Origin: Archivesica marissinica
Taxonomy: Eukaryota; Mollusca; Bivalvia; Venerida; Vesicomyidae
NCBI GenBank assembly: GCA_014843695.1
Contig: JABXNX010000069.1
Coordinates: forward strand, 1-64,000
Direction: 5' to 3'
Length of the DNA stretch: 64,000 nt
In this document: positions 39,001 through 53,902 of the stretch, piece after piece
Layout of the letters: each line of letters opens with the position of its first letter
Position numbering within the stretch: the stretch's first letter is position 1
Made by a program: the position numbers and the translations under genes
The notes under the pieces: model-generated
What the model saw: the letters and a program-made list of their open reading frames with translations, nothing else
What the model was told of the DNA's origin: nothing
Database searches by the model: none

Positions 39001-40000
39001 ACCTACCTATAACTGCTAGTATAACATAGACTATACCAACCTATAATCGCTATTATAGCCTAGTCTATAGCTACATATAACTGTTAGTATAACATAGTCT
39101 ATACCTACCTATAACTGCTAGTAAATCAGAGTATTTACCTACCTATAACTGCTAGCATAACAAAGTATATACATATCAATAACTGCTAGTATAACATAGT
39201 ATATACCTACCTATAACTGCTATTATAACATATTCTATACCTACCTATTACTGCTAGTATAACAGACACTATACCTACCTATAACTGCTAGCATAACATA
39301 GTATATACCAATCTATAACTGCTAGTATATCAGAGTATATACCTACCTATAACTGCTAGAATAATCTAGTATATACCTAACTATAACCGCTAGTATAACA
39401 TAGTCTATACCTACCCATAACTGCTAGTATAACTGTTTATACCTATCTAAAACCTCTATTATAACATAGTCTATACCTAGCTATAACTGCTAGTATAACA
39501 GAGTATATACCTACCTATAACCTCTAGTATAACATAGTCCATACCTACCTATAACTGCTAGTATAACATAGACTATACCTACCTATAACCGCTATTATAG
39601 CCTAGTCTATAGCTACCTATAACTGTTAGAATAACATAGTCTATACCTACCTATATCTGCTAGTAAAACAGAGTCTATACCTACCTATAACTGCTAGTAT
39701 AACATAGTATATACATATCAATAACTGCTAGTATAACAGAGTATATAGCTACCTATAACTGCTAGTATAACATAGTCTATACCTACCTATTACTGCTAGT
39801 ATAACATAGTATATACCTACCTAAAACTGCTAGTATAACATAGTCTATACCTACCTATAACTGCTAGATACATATCTATAACTGCTAGTATAACAGACAC
39901 TATACCTACCTATAACTGCTAGCATAACATAGTATATACCAACATATAACTGCTAGTATATCAGAGTATATACCTACCTATAACTGCTAGAATAACCTAG
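30100..40000. repeat. Dispersed higher-order block family around TAATCGCTATTATAGCC
   Basis: The marker TAATCGCTATTATAGCC, or a one-base variant, is at 30361, 34601, 38127 and 39044. TACCAACC and TACCAATC markers linked to TATATCAGAG are at 30623, 34863, 38389 and 39306, giving the same spacings (4240, 3526, 917). A fused-monomer marker, TAGATACATATC, occurs at 29151, 33256, 36987 and 39864. This region is a mosaic of several rounds of large duplication. Confidence 0.75.
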
Positions 40001-43000
40001 TATATACCTAACTATAACCGCTAGTATAACATAGTCTATACTTACCCATAACTGCTAGTATAACTGTCTATACCTATCTAAAACCTCTATTATAACATAG
40101 TATATACCTAGCTATAACTGCTAGTATAACAGAGTATATACCTACCTATAACTGCTGGTATAACAGAGTATATACCTACCTATAACCTCTAGTATAACAT
40201 AGTCCATACCTACCTATAACTGCTAGTATAACATAGACTATACCTACCTATAACCGCTATTATAGCCTAGTCTATAGCTACCTATAAATGTTAGAATAAC
40301 ATAGTCTATACCTACCTACAACTGCTAGTAAATCAGAGTATATACCTACCTATAACTGCTAGCATAACATAGTATATACATATCTATAACTGGTAGTAAA
40401 ACAGAGTATATACCTACCTATAACTGCTAGTATAACATAGTCTATACTTACCCATAACTGCTAGCATAACATAGTCTATACCTATCTAAAACCTCTATTA
40501 TAACTAAGTCTATACCTAGCTATAACTGCTAGTATAACATAGTCTATACCTATATATAACTGCTAGTATAACAGAGTATATACCTACCTATAACTGCTAG
40601 TATAACAGAGTATATACCTACCTATAACTGCTAGTATAACATGGTCTATACCTAGCTATAACCGCTAGTATAACATAGTCCATACCTAACTATAACTGCT
40701 AGTATAACATAGTCTATACCTATATATAACTGCTAGTATAACAGAGTATATACCTACCTATAACAGCTAGTATAACAGAGTATATACCTAACTATAACCG
40801 CTAGTATAACATAGTCTATACTTACCCATAACTGCTAGCATAACATAGTCTACACCTATCTAAAACCTCTATTATAACAAAGTCTATACCTAGCTATAAC
40901 TGCTAGTATAACATAGACTATACCTACCTATTACTGCTAGTATAACAGACTCTATACCTACCTATAACTGCTAGTATAACAGAGTATATACCAACCTATA
41001 ACTGCTAGCATAACAGAGTATATACCTACCTATAACTGCTAGAATAACAAAGTATATATCTAGCTATAACCGCTAGTATAACATAGTCCATACCTACCTA
41101 TAACTGCTAGTATAACATAGTCTATTCCTACCTATAACCGCTATTATAACATAGTATATACCTACCTATAACTGCTAGTATAACATAGTCTATGCCTACC
41201 TTAAACCGCTAATATAACATAATCTATACTTACCTATCACTGCTAGTATAACAGAGTATATACCTACCTCAAACCGCTGGTATAACATAGTTTATACCTA
41301 CCTATAACTGCTAGTATATCATTGTCTATACCTACTTATAACTGCTAGTATAACATAGTCTATACCTACCTATAACCGCTAGTATAACAGAGTATATACC
41401 TACCTATAACTGCTAGACTAACAGAGTCTATACCTACCTATTACTGCTAGTATAACATATTTCAATACTTACCTATAACCTCTAGTATTACATAGTCAAT
41501 ACCTACATATAGCTGCTAGTATAACGTATTCTATACCTACCTATAACTGCTAGTAAAACAGAGTCTCTACCTACCTATAACTGCTAGTATAACATTGTAT
41601 ATACATATCAATAACTGCTAGTATAACAGAGTATATAGCTACCTATAACTGCTAGTATAACATAGTATATACCTACCTATTACTGCTAGTATAACATAAT
41701 ATATACATACCTATAACTGCTAGTATAATAGAGTATATACCTACATATAACTGCTAGCATAGCAGAGTAGATACCTACCTATAACAGGCTAGTATAACAT
41801 AGTCAATACTTACCCATAACTGCTAGAATAACATAGTATATACCTATCTAAAACCTCTATTATAACTTAGTATATACCTAGCTATAACTGCTAGTATAAC
41901 ATAGTCTATACCTATATATAATTGCTAGTATAACAGAGTATATACCTACCTATATTTGCTAGTATAACAGAGTCTATACCTACCTATAACTGCTAGTACA
42001 ATATACTCTATACCTAACTATTACCGCTAGTTTAACATAGTCTATACCTACATATAACTGCTAGTTTAACATAGTCTATACATACCTATAACTGCTAGTA
42101 TAAAAGAATATATACCTACCTACAACTGCAAGTATAACAGAGTATATACCTACCTACAATTGCTAGCATAGCAGATTGTATACCTACCTATAACTGCTAG
42201 TATAACTGAGTATATACCTACCTATAACCGCTAGTATAACATAGTCCATACCTACCTATAACTGCTAGTATAACAGAGTATATACATACCAATACCTGCT
42301 AGTATAACATATTATATACCTACCTATAACTGCTAGTATAACATAGTATATACCTACCTCTAACCGCTGGTATAACATCGTGCATACCTACCTATAACTT
42401 CTAGTATAACACAGTCTATACCTACCTATAACTGCTAGTATAACATATTCTATACCTACCTATAACTGCTAGTATAACATAGTCTATACCTACCTATAAC
42501 CTCTATTATTACATAGGCAATACCTATCTATAACTGCTAGTAAAACAGAGTATATACCTACCTATATCTGCTAGTATGACATAGTCTATACCTACCTATA
42601 ACTGCTATTATAACATAGTCTATACCTACCTATAACTGCTAGAATAGCATAATCTATGCCTACCTATAACCGCTAGTATAACATAATCTATACTTACCTA
42701 TCACTGCTAGTATAACAGAGTATATACCTACCTCTAACCGCTAGTATAACATCGTTTATACCTACCTATAACTGCTAGTATAACATTTTCTATACATATC
42801 TATAACTGCTAGTATAACAGAGTATATACCTAGCTATAACAGCTAGTATAACAGAGTCTATACCTACCTATTACTGCTAGTATAACATATTTCAATACCT
42901 ACCTATAACCTCTATTATTACATAGTCAATACCTACCTATAACTGCTAGTATAACATAGTCAATACCTACCTATAACTGCTAGTAAAACAGAGTCTATAC

Positions 43001-43089
43001 CTACCTATAACTGCTAGTATAACATAGTATATACATATCAATAACTGCTAGTATAACAGAGTATATACCTACCTATTACGGCAAGTATA

Positions 43090-43510
43090 ACAGACTCTAT
43101 ACCTACCTATAACAGCTAGTATAACATAGTTTATACCTACCTATAACTGCTAGCATAGCAAAGTATATACCTACCTATGACTGCTAGTATAACATAGTAT
43201 ATAGTTACCTTAAACCTCTATTATAACATAGTCTATACCTACCTATAACTGCTAGTATAACATAGTCTATACTTATATATAACTGCTAGTAAAACAGACT
43301 CTATACCTACCTATAACAGCTAGTATAACATAGTTTATACCTACCTATAACTGCTAGCATAGCAAAGTATATACCTACCTATGACTGCTAGTATAACATA
43401 GTATATAGTTACCTTAAACCTCTATTATAACATAGTCTATACCTACCTATAACTGCTAGTATAACATAGTCTATACTTATATATAACTGCTAGTAAAACA
43501 GACTCTATAC
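43090..43510. repeat. 204-bp (six-monomer) tandem duplication
   Basis: A set of six monomers, including AACAGCTAG, GCATAGCAAAG, TATGACTGC, GTTACCTTAAACC and ACTTATATATAAC, appears twice in direct succession. AACAGC is at 43111 and 43315. The copies are nearly identical. Confidence 0.85.
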
Positions 43511-43767
43511 CTACCTATATCTGCTAGTATAACATAGTCTATGCTACCGTAACTGCTAGTATAACAGAGTATATCATATATATAACTGCTAGTATAACAG
43601 AGTATATACCTACCTATAACTGCTAGCATAACAGAGTATATACCTACCTATAACTGCTAGTATAACATAGTATATACCTACCTATAACTGCTAGTATAAC
43701 AGAGTATATACCTACCTATAACTGCTAGTATAACATAGTATATACCTACCTATAACTGCTAGTATAA

Positions 43768-43793
43768 AACCACCAAAAAAAAACCACCACCAA
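43768..43793. other. A/C-only insert inside a satellite monomer
   Basis: After CTAGTATAA the monomer is interrupted by about 26 bases made only of A and C, of the form AACCACC, a run of nine A, CCACCACCAA. The monomer then resumes with ACATATTC. Nothing else in the arrays looks like this. It may be a micro-insertion at a repaired break or a sequencing artefact. Confidence 0.8.
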
Positions 43794-43849
43794 ACATATT
43801 CTATACCTACCTAAAACCTCTATTATAACATAGTCTATACCTACCTATA

Positions 43850-46800
43850 ACTGCTAGTATAACATAGTCAATACCTACCTATAACTGCTAGTATAACAGA
43901 GTATATACCTACCTATATCTGCTAGTATAACATAGTCCATACATACCTATAACTGCTAGTATAACATAGTCTATACCTACCTATAACCGCTATTATAACA
44001 TAGTATATACATACCTATAAATGCTAGTATAACATAGTCTATACCTACCTATAACTGCTAGTATAAAAGAATATAAACCTACCTATAACTGCTAGTATAA
44101 CAGAGTATATACCTATCTATAACTGCTAGTATAACATAGTATATACCTACCTATAACAGCTAGTATAACATAGTCCATACCTACCTATAACTGCTAGTAT
44201 AGCATAGTCTATACCTACCTATAACCGCTATTATTACATAGTCTATACCTAACTAGAACTGCTAGTATAACATAGTCTATACCTAACAATAACCGCTAGT
44301 ATAACATAGTCAATACATACCTATAACTGCTAGTATAACATAGACTATACCTACCTATAACCGCAATTATAACATAGAATATACCTACCTATTACTGATA
44401 GTATAACATAGTCTATACATGTCAATAACTGCTAGTATAACAGAGTATATACCTACCTATTACTGCTAGTATAACTGAGTCTATACCTACCTAAAACTGC
44501 TAGTATAACATAGTATATACCTACCTATAACTGCTAGTATAACAGAGTATATACCTACCTATAACCGCTAGTATAACATAGATTATACCTACCTATAACT
44601 GCTAGTATAACATAGTCTATACCTACCTATAACTGCTAGTATAACAGAGTATATACCTACCTATAACTGCTAGTATAACAGAGTCTATACCTACCCATAA
44701 CTGCTAGTATAACAGAGTATATACCTACCTATTACTGCTAGTATAACAGTCTCTATACCTACCTATAACTGTTAGTATAATAGAGTATATTCCTACCTAT
44801 AACGGCTAGCATAGCAAAGTATATACCTACCTATAACTGCTAGTATAACATAGTATATAGTTACCTTAAACCTCTATTATAACATAGTCTATACCTACTT
44901 ATAACTGCTAGTATAACATAGTCTATACTTATATATAACTGCTAGTAAAACAGAGTATATTCCTACCTATATCTTCTAGTATAACAAAGTCAATACCTAC
45001 CTATTAACTGCTAGTATAACAGACTCTATAAGTACCAATACCTGCTAGTATAACATAGTATATGCTTACCTATAACTGCTAGTATAACAGAGTATATACA
45101 TATATATAACTGCTAGTATAACAGAGTATATACCTACCTATTACTGCTAGTATAACTTACTATATACCTACCTATAGCTGCTAGTATAACAGAGTATATA
45201 CCTACCTATAACTGCTAGTATAGCATAGTATATACCTACCTATACCTGCTAGTTTAGCAGAGTATATACCTACCTATAATTGCTAGTATAACATAGTCCA
45301 TACATACTTATAATTGCTAGTATAACATAGTCTATACCTACCAATAACCGCTATTATAACATAGTTTATACCTACCTATAACTGCTAATATAACATAGTC
45401 TAGACTTACCTATAACTGCTAGTAAATCAGATTCTATTCCTACCTATAACTGCTAGTATAACATAGTCTATACATATCTATAACTGCTAGTATAACAGAG
45501 TGTATACCTATATATTACTGCTAGTATAACATAATTTATACCTACCTATAACTGCTAGTATAGTAGAGTATTTACCAACCTATAACTGCTAGTATAACAT
45601 AGGTTATACCTACATATAACTGCTATTATAACATAGTCTATGCCTACCTATAACCGCTAGGATACATAATCTATATTACCTATCACTGCTAGTATAACAG
45701 AGTATATACCTACCTCTAACCGCTGGTATAACATCGTTTATACCTACCTATAACTGTTAGTATAACATTGTCTATACCTACTTATAACTGCTAGTATAAC
45801 ATAGTCTATACCTACCTATAACCGCTAGCATAACATAGTCTATAAATATCTATAACGGCTAGTATAATAGAGTATATACCTACCTATTACTGCTAGCATA
45901 ACATAGTCTATACCTACCTATAACTGCTAATATAACAGAGTCTATACCTACCTATGACTGCTAGTATAATATAGTATATACATATCAATAACTGCTAGTA
46001 TAACAGAGTATATAGCTACCTATAACTGCTAGTATAACAGAGTTTATACCTACATATTACTGCTAGTATAACAGAATTTATACATACCTATAACTAATAG
46101 TATAACAGAGTTTATACATACATATAACTGCTAGCATAGCAGAGTATACACCTACTATAACCGCTTGTATAACATAGTCTATACTTACCCATAACTGCTA
46201 GTATAACATAGTATATACCTATATATAACTACTAGTATAACAGAGTATATACCTACCTATATCTGCTAGTATAACAGAGTCTATACCTACTTAAAACCTC
46301 TATTATAACATAGTCTATACCTACCTATAACTGCTATTATATCATAGTATAAACCTATATATAACTGCTAGTATAACAGAGTATATACCTACCTATAACT
46401 GCTAGCATAACAGAGTATATACCTACCAATATCTGCTATTATAACATAGTATATACCTACCTATAACTGCTAGTATAACAGAGTATATATCTACCAATAT
46501 CTGCTAGTATAAAATAGTATATACCTACCTATAACTGCTAGTATAACAGAGTATATACTTACCGCTAACAGCTGGTATAACATCGTGTATACCTACCTAT
46601 AACTGCTAGTATAACAAAGTCTATACCTACCTATAACTGCTAGTATAACATATTCTATACCTACCTATAACATCTATTATAACATAGTCTATACCTAGCT
46701 ATAACTGCTAGTATAACATAGTCAATACCTACCTATAACTGCTAGTATAACAGAGTATATACCTACCTATATCCGCTAGCATAACATAGTCCATACATAC

Positions 46801-47350
46801 CTATAACTGCTAGTATAGCATAGTCTATACCTACCTATAACCGCTATTATAACATAGTCTATACATACCTATAAATGCTAGTATAATATAGTCTATACCT
46901 ACCTATAACTGCTAGTATAAAAGAATATAAACCTACCTATAACTGCTAGTATAACAGAGTCTATACCTATCTATAACTGCTAGTATAACATAGTATCTAT
47001 CTACCTATAACAGCTAGTATAACATAGTCCATACCTACCTTTAACTGCTAGTATAGCATAGTCTATACCTACCTATAACCGCTATTATTACATAGTCTAT
47101 ACCTAACTTGAACTGCTAGTATAGCATAGTCTATACCTAACAATAACCGCTAGTATAACATAGTCAATACATACCTATAACTGCTAGTCTAACATAGACT
47201 ATACCTACCTATAACCGCAATTATAACATAGTATATACCTACCTATTACTGCTAGTATAACAGAGTATATACCTACCTAAAACTGCTAGTATAACATAGT
47301 ATATACCTACCTATAACTGCTAGTATAACTGAGTATATACCTACATATAA
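43850..47350. repeat. Large duplication with offset about 2854 bp
   Basis: An ordered group with CTATTATTACATAG, a GAACTGCTAG variant and AACAATAACCGC occurs near 44220-44400 and again near 47070-47230. GAACTGC is at 44256 and 47110. Monomers before and after also match in order (GTATAAAAGAATATAAACC at both). The offset is close to 84 monomers. Confidence 0.75.
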
Positions 47351-48540
47351 CCGCTAGTATAACATAGATTATACCTACCTATAACTGCTATTATATCATA
47401 ATATATACCTATATATAACTGCTAGTATAACAGAGTATATACCTACCTATATCTGCTAGTATAACAGAGTCTATACCTACGAATAACCGCTAGTATAACA
47501 TAGTCTATACCTACCTATAACTGCTAGTATAATATAGACAATACCTACCTATAACCGTAATTGTAACATAGTATATACCTACTTATTACTGCTAGTATAA
47601 CATAGTCTATGCATATCTATAACTGCTAGTATAACAGAGTATATACCTAACTATAACTGCTAGTATAACAGAGTATATACCTACTTATTCCTGCTAGCAT
47701 AACAGTATCTATACCTACCAATAACTGCTAGTATAACAGAGTATATACCTACCTATAACTGCTAGCATAACATAGTCTATATCTACTTATAACCGCTATT
47801 TTAACATAGTATATACCTACCAATAACTGCTAGTAAAACAGAGTATATACCTACCTATAACTGCTAGTATAACAGAGTATATACCTACCTATTACTGCTA
47901 GCATAACATAGTCTATACATACCTATAACCTCTATTATTACATAGTATATACCTACCTATAACTGCTAGTATAACATAGTATATACCTACCAATAACTGC
48001 TAGTAAAACAGAGTATATACCTACCTATTAATGCTAGTATAACAGAGTGTATACCTACCTATTACTTCTAGTATAACAGAGTATATACCTACCTATAACT
48101 GCTAATATAACAGAGTCTATACCTACCTATTACTGCTAGTATAAAATATTTCAATACCTACCTATAACCTCTATTATTACATAGTCAATACCTACCTATA
48201 ACTGCTAGTATATCATAGTCTATACCTACCTATAACTGCTAGTAACACAGAGTATATACCTACAGATAACTGCTAGAATAACAAAGTATATACCTAGCTA
48301 TAACCGCTAGTATAACCTAGTCCATACATACCTATAACCTCTATTATAACATAGTCTATACCTACCTACAACTGCTAGTATATCATAGTGTATATATATA
48401 TATAACTGCTAGTATAACAGAGTATACACCTACCTATAGCTGCTAGTATAACAAAATCTATACCTACCTATAACTGCTAGTATAACAAACTCTATACCTA
48501 CTTATAACTGCTAGTATAACATAGTCTATACCTAACTATA

Positions 48541-48949
48541 ATCGCTAGTATAACATAGTCCATACATACCTATAACTGCTAGCATAACATAGACAATACC
48601 TACCTATAACCGCAATTGTAACATAGTATATACATACCTATTACTGCTAGTATAACATTGTCTATACATATCTATAACTGCTAGTATAACAGAGTATATA
48701 CCTACTTATAACAGCTAGTATAACATAGTCTATACCTACCTATAATCGCTAGTATAACATAGTCCATACATACCTATAACTGCTAGCATTACATAGACTA
48801 TACCTACCTATAACCGCAATTGTAACATAGTATATACATACCTATTACTGCTAGCATAACATTGTCTATACATATCTATAACTGCTAGTATAACAGAGTA
48901 TATACCTACCTATAACTGCTATATAGCAGAGTATATACCTACCTATGAC
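48541..48949. repeat. 204-bp (six-monomer) tandem duplication
   Basis: ATCGCTAG with the CATAGTCCATACATACC monomer and the CCGCAATTGTAAC monomer repeat at an offset of 204 (48541 and 48745). Copy two ends in a monomer with an internal deletion (GCTATATAGCAG). Confidence 0.82.
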
Positions 48950-49600
48950 ATCTAGTATAACAAAGTATATACATATCTATAACTGCTAGTATAACAGAGT
49001 ATATACCTACCTATTAATGCTAGTATAACAGAATCTATACGTACCTAAAACTGCTAATATAACAGAGTCTATACCTACCTATTACTGCTAGTATAACATA
49101 TTTCAATACCTACCTATAACCTCTATTATTACATAGTCAATACCTACCTATAACCGCTATCATAACATAGTCTATACCTACCTGTAATTGCTAGTATAAC
49201 ATAGTCTATACCTACCAATAACCGCTAGTATAACATAGTCCATACATACCTATAACTGCTAGTATAACATAGATTATACCTACCTATAACTGCAATTGTA
49301 ACATAGTATATACCTACTTATTACTGCTAGTATAACAGAGTATATACCTACTTATTCCTGCAAGCATAACAGAATATATACCAACCTATAACTGCTAGTA
49401 TAACAGAGTATATAGCTACCCATAACTGCTAGTATAACATAGTATAAAGTTACCGTAAACCTATATTATAATATAGTCTATACCTACCTATAACTGCTAG
49501 TATTACATAGTCTATACCTACCTATAACTGCTAGTATAACAGACACTATACCTACCTATAACTGCTAGTATAACATAGTCTATGCCTACCTATAACTGCT

Positions 49601-50009
49601 AGTATCACAGAGTATATACCTACCTATAACTTCTAATATAACAGAGTATATACCTACCTATAACCGCTAGTATAACATTTTCCATACTTACCTATAACTG
49701 CTAGTATAACATAGACTATACCTACCTATAACCGATATTATAACCTAGTCTATACCTACCTATAACTGCTAGTATAACAGAATATATACCTACCTATAAC
49801 TGCTAGTATCACAGAGTATATACCTACCTATAACTGCTAATATAACAGAGTATATACCTACCTTTAACCGCTAGTAGAACATTTTCCATAATTACCTATA
49901 ACTGCTAGTATAACATAGACTATACCTACCTATAACCGATATTATAACCTAGTCTATACCTACCTATAACTGCTAGTATAACAGAATATATACCTACCTA
50001 AAACCGCTA
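49601..50009. repeat. 204-bp (six-monomer) tandem duplication
   Basis: AGTATCACAG, the monomer with CATTTTCCATA, and CCGATATTATAACC recur in order. AGTATCACAG is at 49601 and 49805, an offset of 204. There are few differences between the copies. Confidence 0.82.
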
Positions 50010-50730
50010 GTATAACATAGTATATACCTACCTATAAATGCTAGTATAACATAGTATATACAAATATATAACTGCTAGTATAACAGAGTATATACCTACC
50101 TATAGCTGCTAGTATAACATAGTCTATACCTACCTATTACTGCTAGTATAACAGACTCTATACCTACCTATAACTTCTAGTATAACAGAGTATATACCTA
50201 CCTATAACTGCTATCATAGCAGAGTATATACCTACCTATAACTGCTAGTATAACAGAGTATATTGCTACCTATAACTGCTAGCATAGCAAAGTATATACC
50301 TACCTATAACTGCTAGTATAACATAGTATATAAATATATATAACTGCTAGTATAACAGAGTATATACCTACCTATAACTGCTAGCATAACAGAGTCTAGA
50401 CCTACCTATGACTGCTAGTATAAAATAGTCTATACCTACCTATAACCTCTATTATTACATAGGCAATACCTACCTATAACTGCTAGTATAACATAGTCTA
50501 TACCTATCTATAACTGCTAGTATAACAGAGTATATAACTACATATATCTGCTAGTATAACATAGTCTATACCTACCTATAACCGCTAGTATAACATAGTC
50601 TATACCTACCTATAACTGCTAGTATAACATAGTCTATACCTACCTATAACCGCTAGTATAACATAGTCTATACATACCTATAACTGCTAGTATAACATAG
50701 TCTATACCTACCTATAACTGCTAGTATAAC

Positions 50731-52440
50731 AGAGTGTATATCTACCTAGACCGTATATAACATAGCTATACATACTATAATGCTAGTATAACAGAGTATA
50801 TACCTACTATACTGCTGCATAACAGAGTCTTACCTCCTATGACTGTTGTATAAAATAGTCATCCTACCTATAACCTATATTATTAATAGGCAATACCTAC
50901 TATAACCGTTAGTATAACATAGTCTATACCTATCTATAACTGCTAGTATAACAGAGTATATACCTACCTATAACCGCTGTTATTACATAGTCCATACCTA
51001 CCTATAACTGCTAGTATAACATAGACTATACCTACCTATAACCGCTATTATAGCCTAATCTATAGCTACCTATAACTGTTGGTATAACATCGTGTATACC
51101 TACCTATAACTGCTAGTATAACAGAGTATATACCTACCTATAACTGCTAGCATAACATAGTCTATACCTATCTATAACTGCTAGTAACACAGAGTATATA
51201 CCTACCTATAACTGCTAGGATAACATAATCTATACCTGTCAATAACTGCTAGTATAACATAGTATATAGCTACCTATAACTGCTAGTATAACATAGTCTA
51301 TACCTACCCATAACTGCTAGTATAACATAATATATAGTTACCTTAAACCTCTATTATAACATAGTTTATACCTACCTATAACTGCTAGTATAATATAGTC
51401 TATACCTATCTATAACTGCTAGTATAACAGAGTATATACCTACCAATATCTGCTAGTATAACATAGACTATACCTACCTATAACTGCTAGTATAACAGAG
51501 TATATACCTACCTCTAACCGCTGGTATAACATCATGTATACCTACGTATAACTGCTAGTATAGCACAGTCTATACATACCTATAACTGCTAGTATAACAT
51601 AGTCTATACATACCTATAACTGCTAGTATAACATAGTCTATACCTACCTATAACTGCTAGTATAACAGAGTGTATATCTACCTATGACCGCTAGTATAAC
51701 ATAGTCTATACATATCTATAACTGCTAGTATAACAGAGTATATACCTACCTATAACTGCTAGCATAACAGAGTCTATACCTACCTATGACTGCTTGTATA
51801 AAATAGTCTATACCTACCTATAACCTATATTATTACATAGGCAATACCTACCTATAACCGCTAGTATAACATAGTCTATACCTATCTATAACTGCTAGTA
51901 TAACAGAGTATATACCTACCTATAACCGCTGTTATTACATAGTCCATACCTACCTATAACTGCTAGTATAACATAGACTATACCTACCTATAACCGCTAT
52001 TATAGCCTAATCTATAGCTACCTATAACTGTTGGTATAACATCGTGTATACCTACCTATAACTGCTAGTATAACAGAGTATATACCTACCTATAACTGCT
52101 AGCATAACATAGTCTATACCTATCTATAACTGCTAGTAACACAGAGTATATACCTACCTATAACTGCTAGGATAACATAATCTATACCTGTCAATAACTG
52201 CTAGTATAACATAGTATATAGCTACCTATAACTGCTAGTATAACATAGTCTATACCTACCCATAACTGCTAGTATAACATAATATATAGTTACCTTAAAC
52301 CTCTATTATAACATAGTTTATACCTACCTATAACTGCTAGTATAATATAGTCTATACCTATCTATAACTGCTAGTATAACAGAGTATATACCTACCAATA
52401 TCTGCTAGTATAACATAGACTATACCTACCTCTAACCGCT
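50731..52440. repeat. 952-bp (28-monomer) tandem duplication with a damaged start
   Basis: GCTGTTATTACATAG is at 50976 and 51928, and CCTGTCAATAAC is at 51235 and 52187. Both offsets are 952, which is 28 x 34. At the start of the first copy (50731-50895) the offset is only 936, because that stretch lacks about 16 bases, spread as many small deletions, relative to 51667-51845. Confidence 0.85.
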
Positions 52441-53493
52441 GGTATAACATCATGTATACCTACGTATAACTGCTAGTATAGCACAGTCTATACATACCTA
52501 TAACTGCTAGTATAACATATTCAATACCTACCTATAAATGCTAGTATAACATAGTCTATACCTACCTATAACAGCTAGTATTACAGTGTATATACCTACT
52601 TATAACTGCTAGTATAACAGAGTATATACCAACCTATAACTGCTAGCATAACAGAGTCTATACCTACATATGACTGCTAGTATAAAATAGTCTATACCTA
52701 CCTATAACCTCTATTATTACATAGGCAATACCTACCTACAACTGCTAGTATAACATAGTCTATACCTACCTATAACTGCTAGTAAAACAGAGTGTACACC
52801 TGTATATAACTGCTAGGATAACAAAGTATCTACCTACCTATAACCGCTAGTATAACATAGTCCATACTACCTATTACTGCTAGTATAACATAATATATAC
52901 CTACCTATAACTACTAGTATAGCAGAGTATATACCTACCTATAAAAGCTTGTATAGCAGAGTATATACCTACCTATAACTGCTAGCATGACAGAGTATAT
53001 AACTACACATAACTGCTAGTATAACATACTCTATACCTACCTATAACTGATAGTATAACAGAGTATATACCTACCCATAACTGCTAGTATAACATACTCT
53101 ATACCTACCTATAACTGGTAGTATAACAGAGTATATACCTACCTATAACTGCTAGTATAACAGAGTAAATACCTACCTATAACTGCTAGTATAGCAGAGT
53201 ATATACCTACCTATAACTGCTAGTATAACATAGTATATACCTACCTATAACTGCTAGTATAGCAGAGTATATAACTACCTATAACTGCTAGTTTAACATC
53301 GTCAATACCAACCTATTACTGCTAGTATAACATATTCTATACCTACCTTTAGCTGCTAGTATAACAGAGTATATACCTACCTATAACTGCTAGTATGACA
53401 GAGTATATAACTACTTATAACTGCTAGTATAACATACTATATACCTACCTATAACTGCTAGTATAACAGAGTATATACCTACCTATAACTGCT

Positions 53494-53902
53494 AGTATTA
53501 CAGCGTATATACCTACTTATAACTGCTAGTATAACATACTATATACCTACCTATAACTACTAGTATAACAAAGTATATACCTACCTATAACTGCTAGTAC
53601 ATCAGTGTATATACCTACCTATACCTCCTAGTATAACATAGTATATACCTACCTATTACTGGTAGTGTAACAGAATAAATACCTACCTATAACTGCTAGT
53701 ATTACAGCGTATATACCTACTTATAACTGCTAGTATAACATACTATATACCTACCTATAACTGCTAGTATAACAAAGTATATACCTACCTATAACTGCTA
53801 GTACAACAGTGTATATACCTACGTATAACTCCTAGTATAACATAGTATATACCTACATATTACTGGTAGTGTAACAGAGTATATACCTACCTACAACTGC
53901 TA
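53494..53902. repeat. 204-bp (six-monomer) tandem duplication
   Basis: AGTATTACAGCG, CATACTATATACC, CAAAGTATATACC, a CAGTGTATATACC monomer, TCCTAGTATAAC and GGTAGTGTAACAG recur in order. AGTATTACAG is at 53494 and 53698, an offset of 204. Confidence 0.82.
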
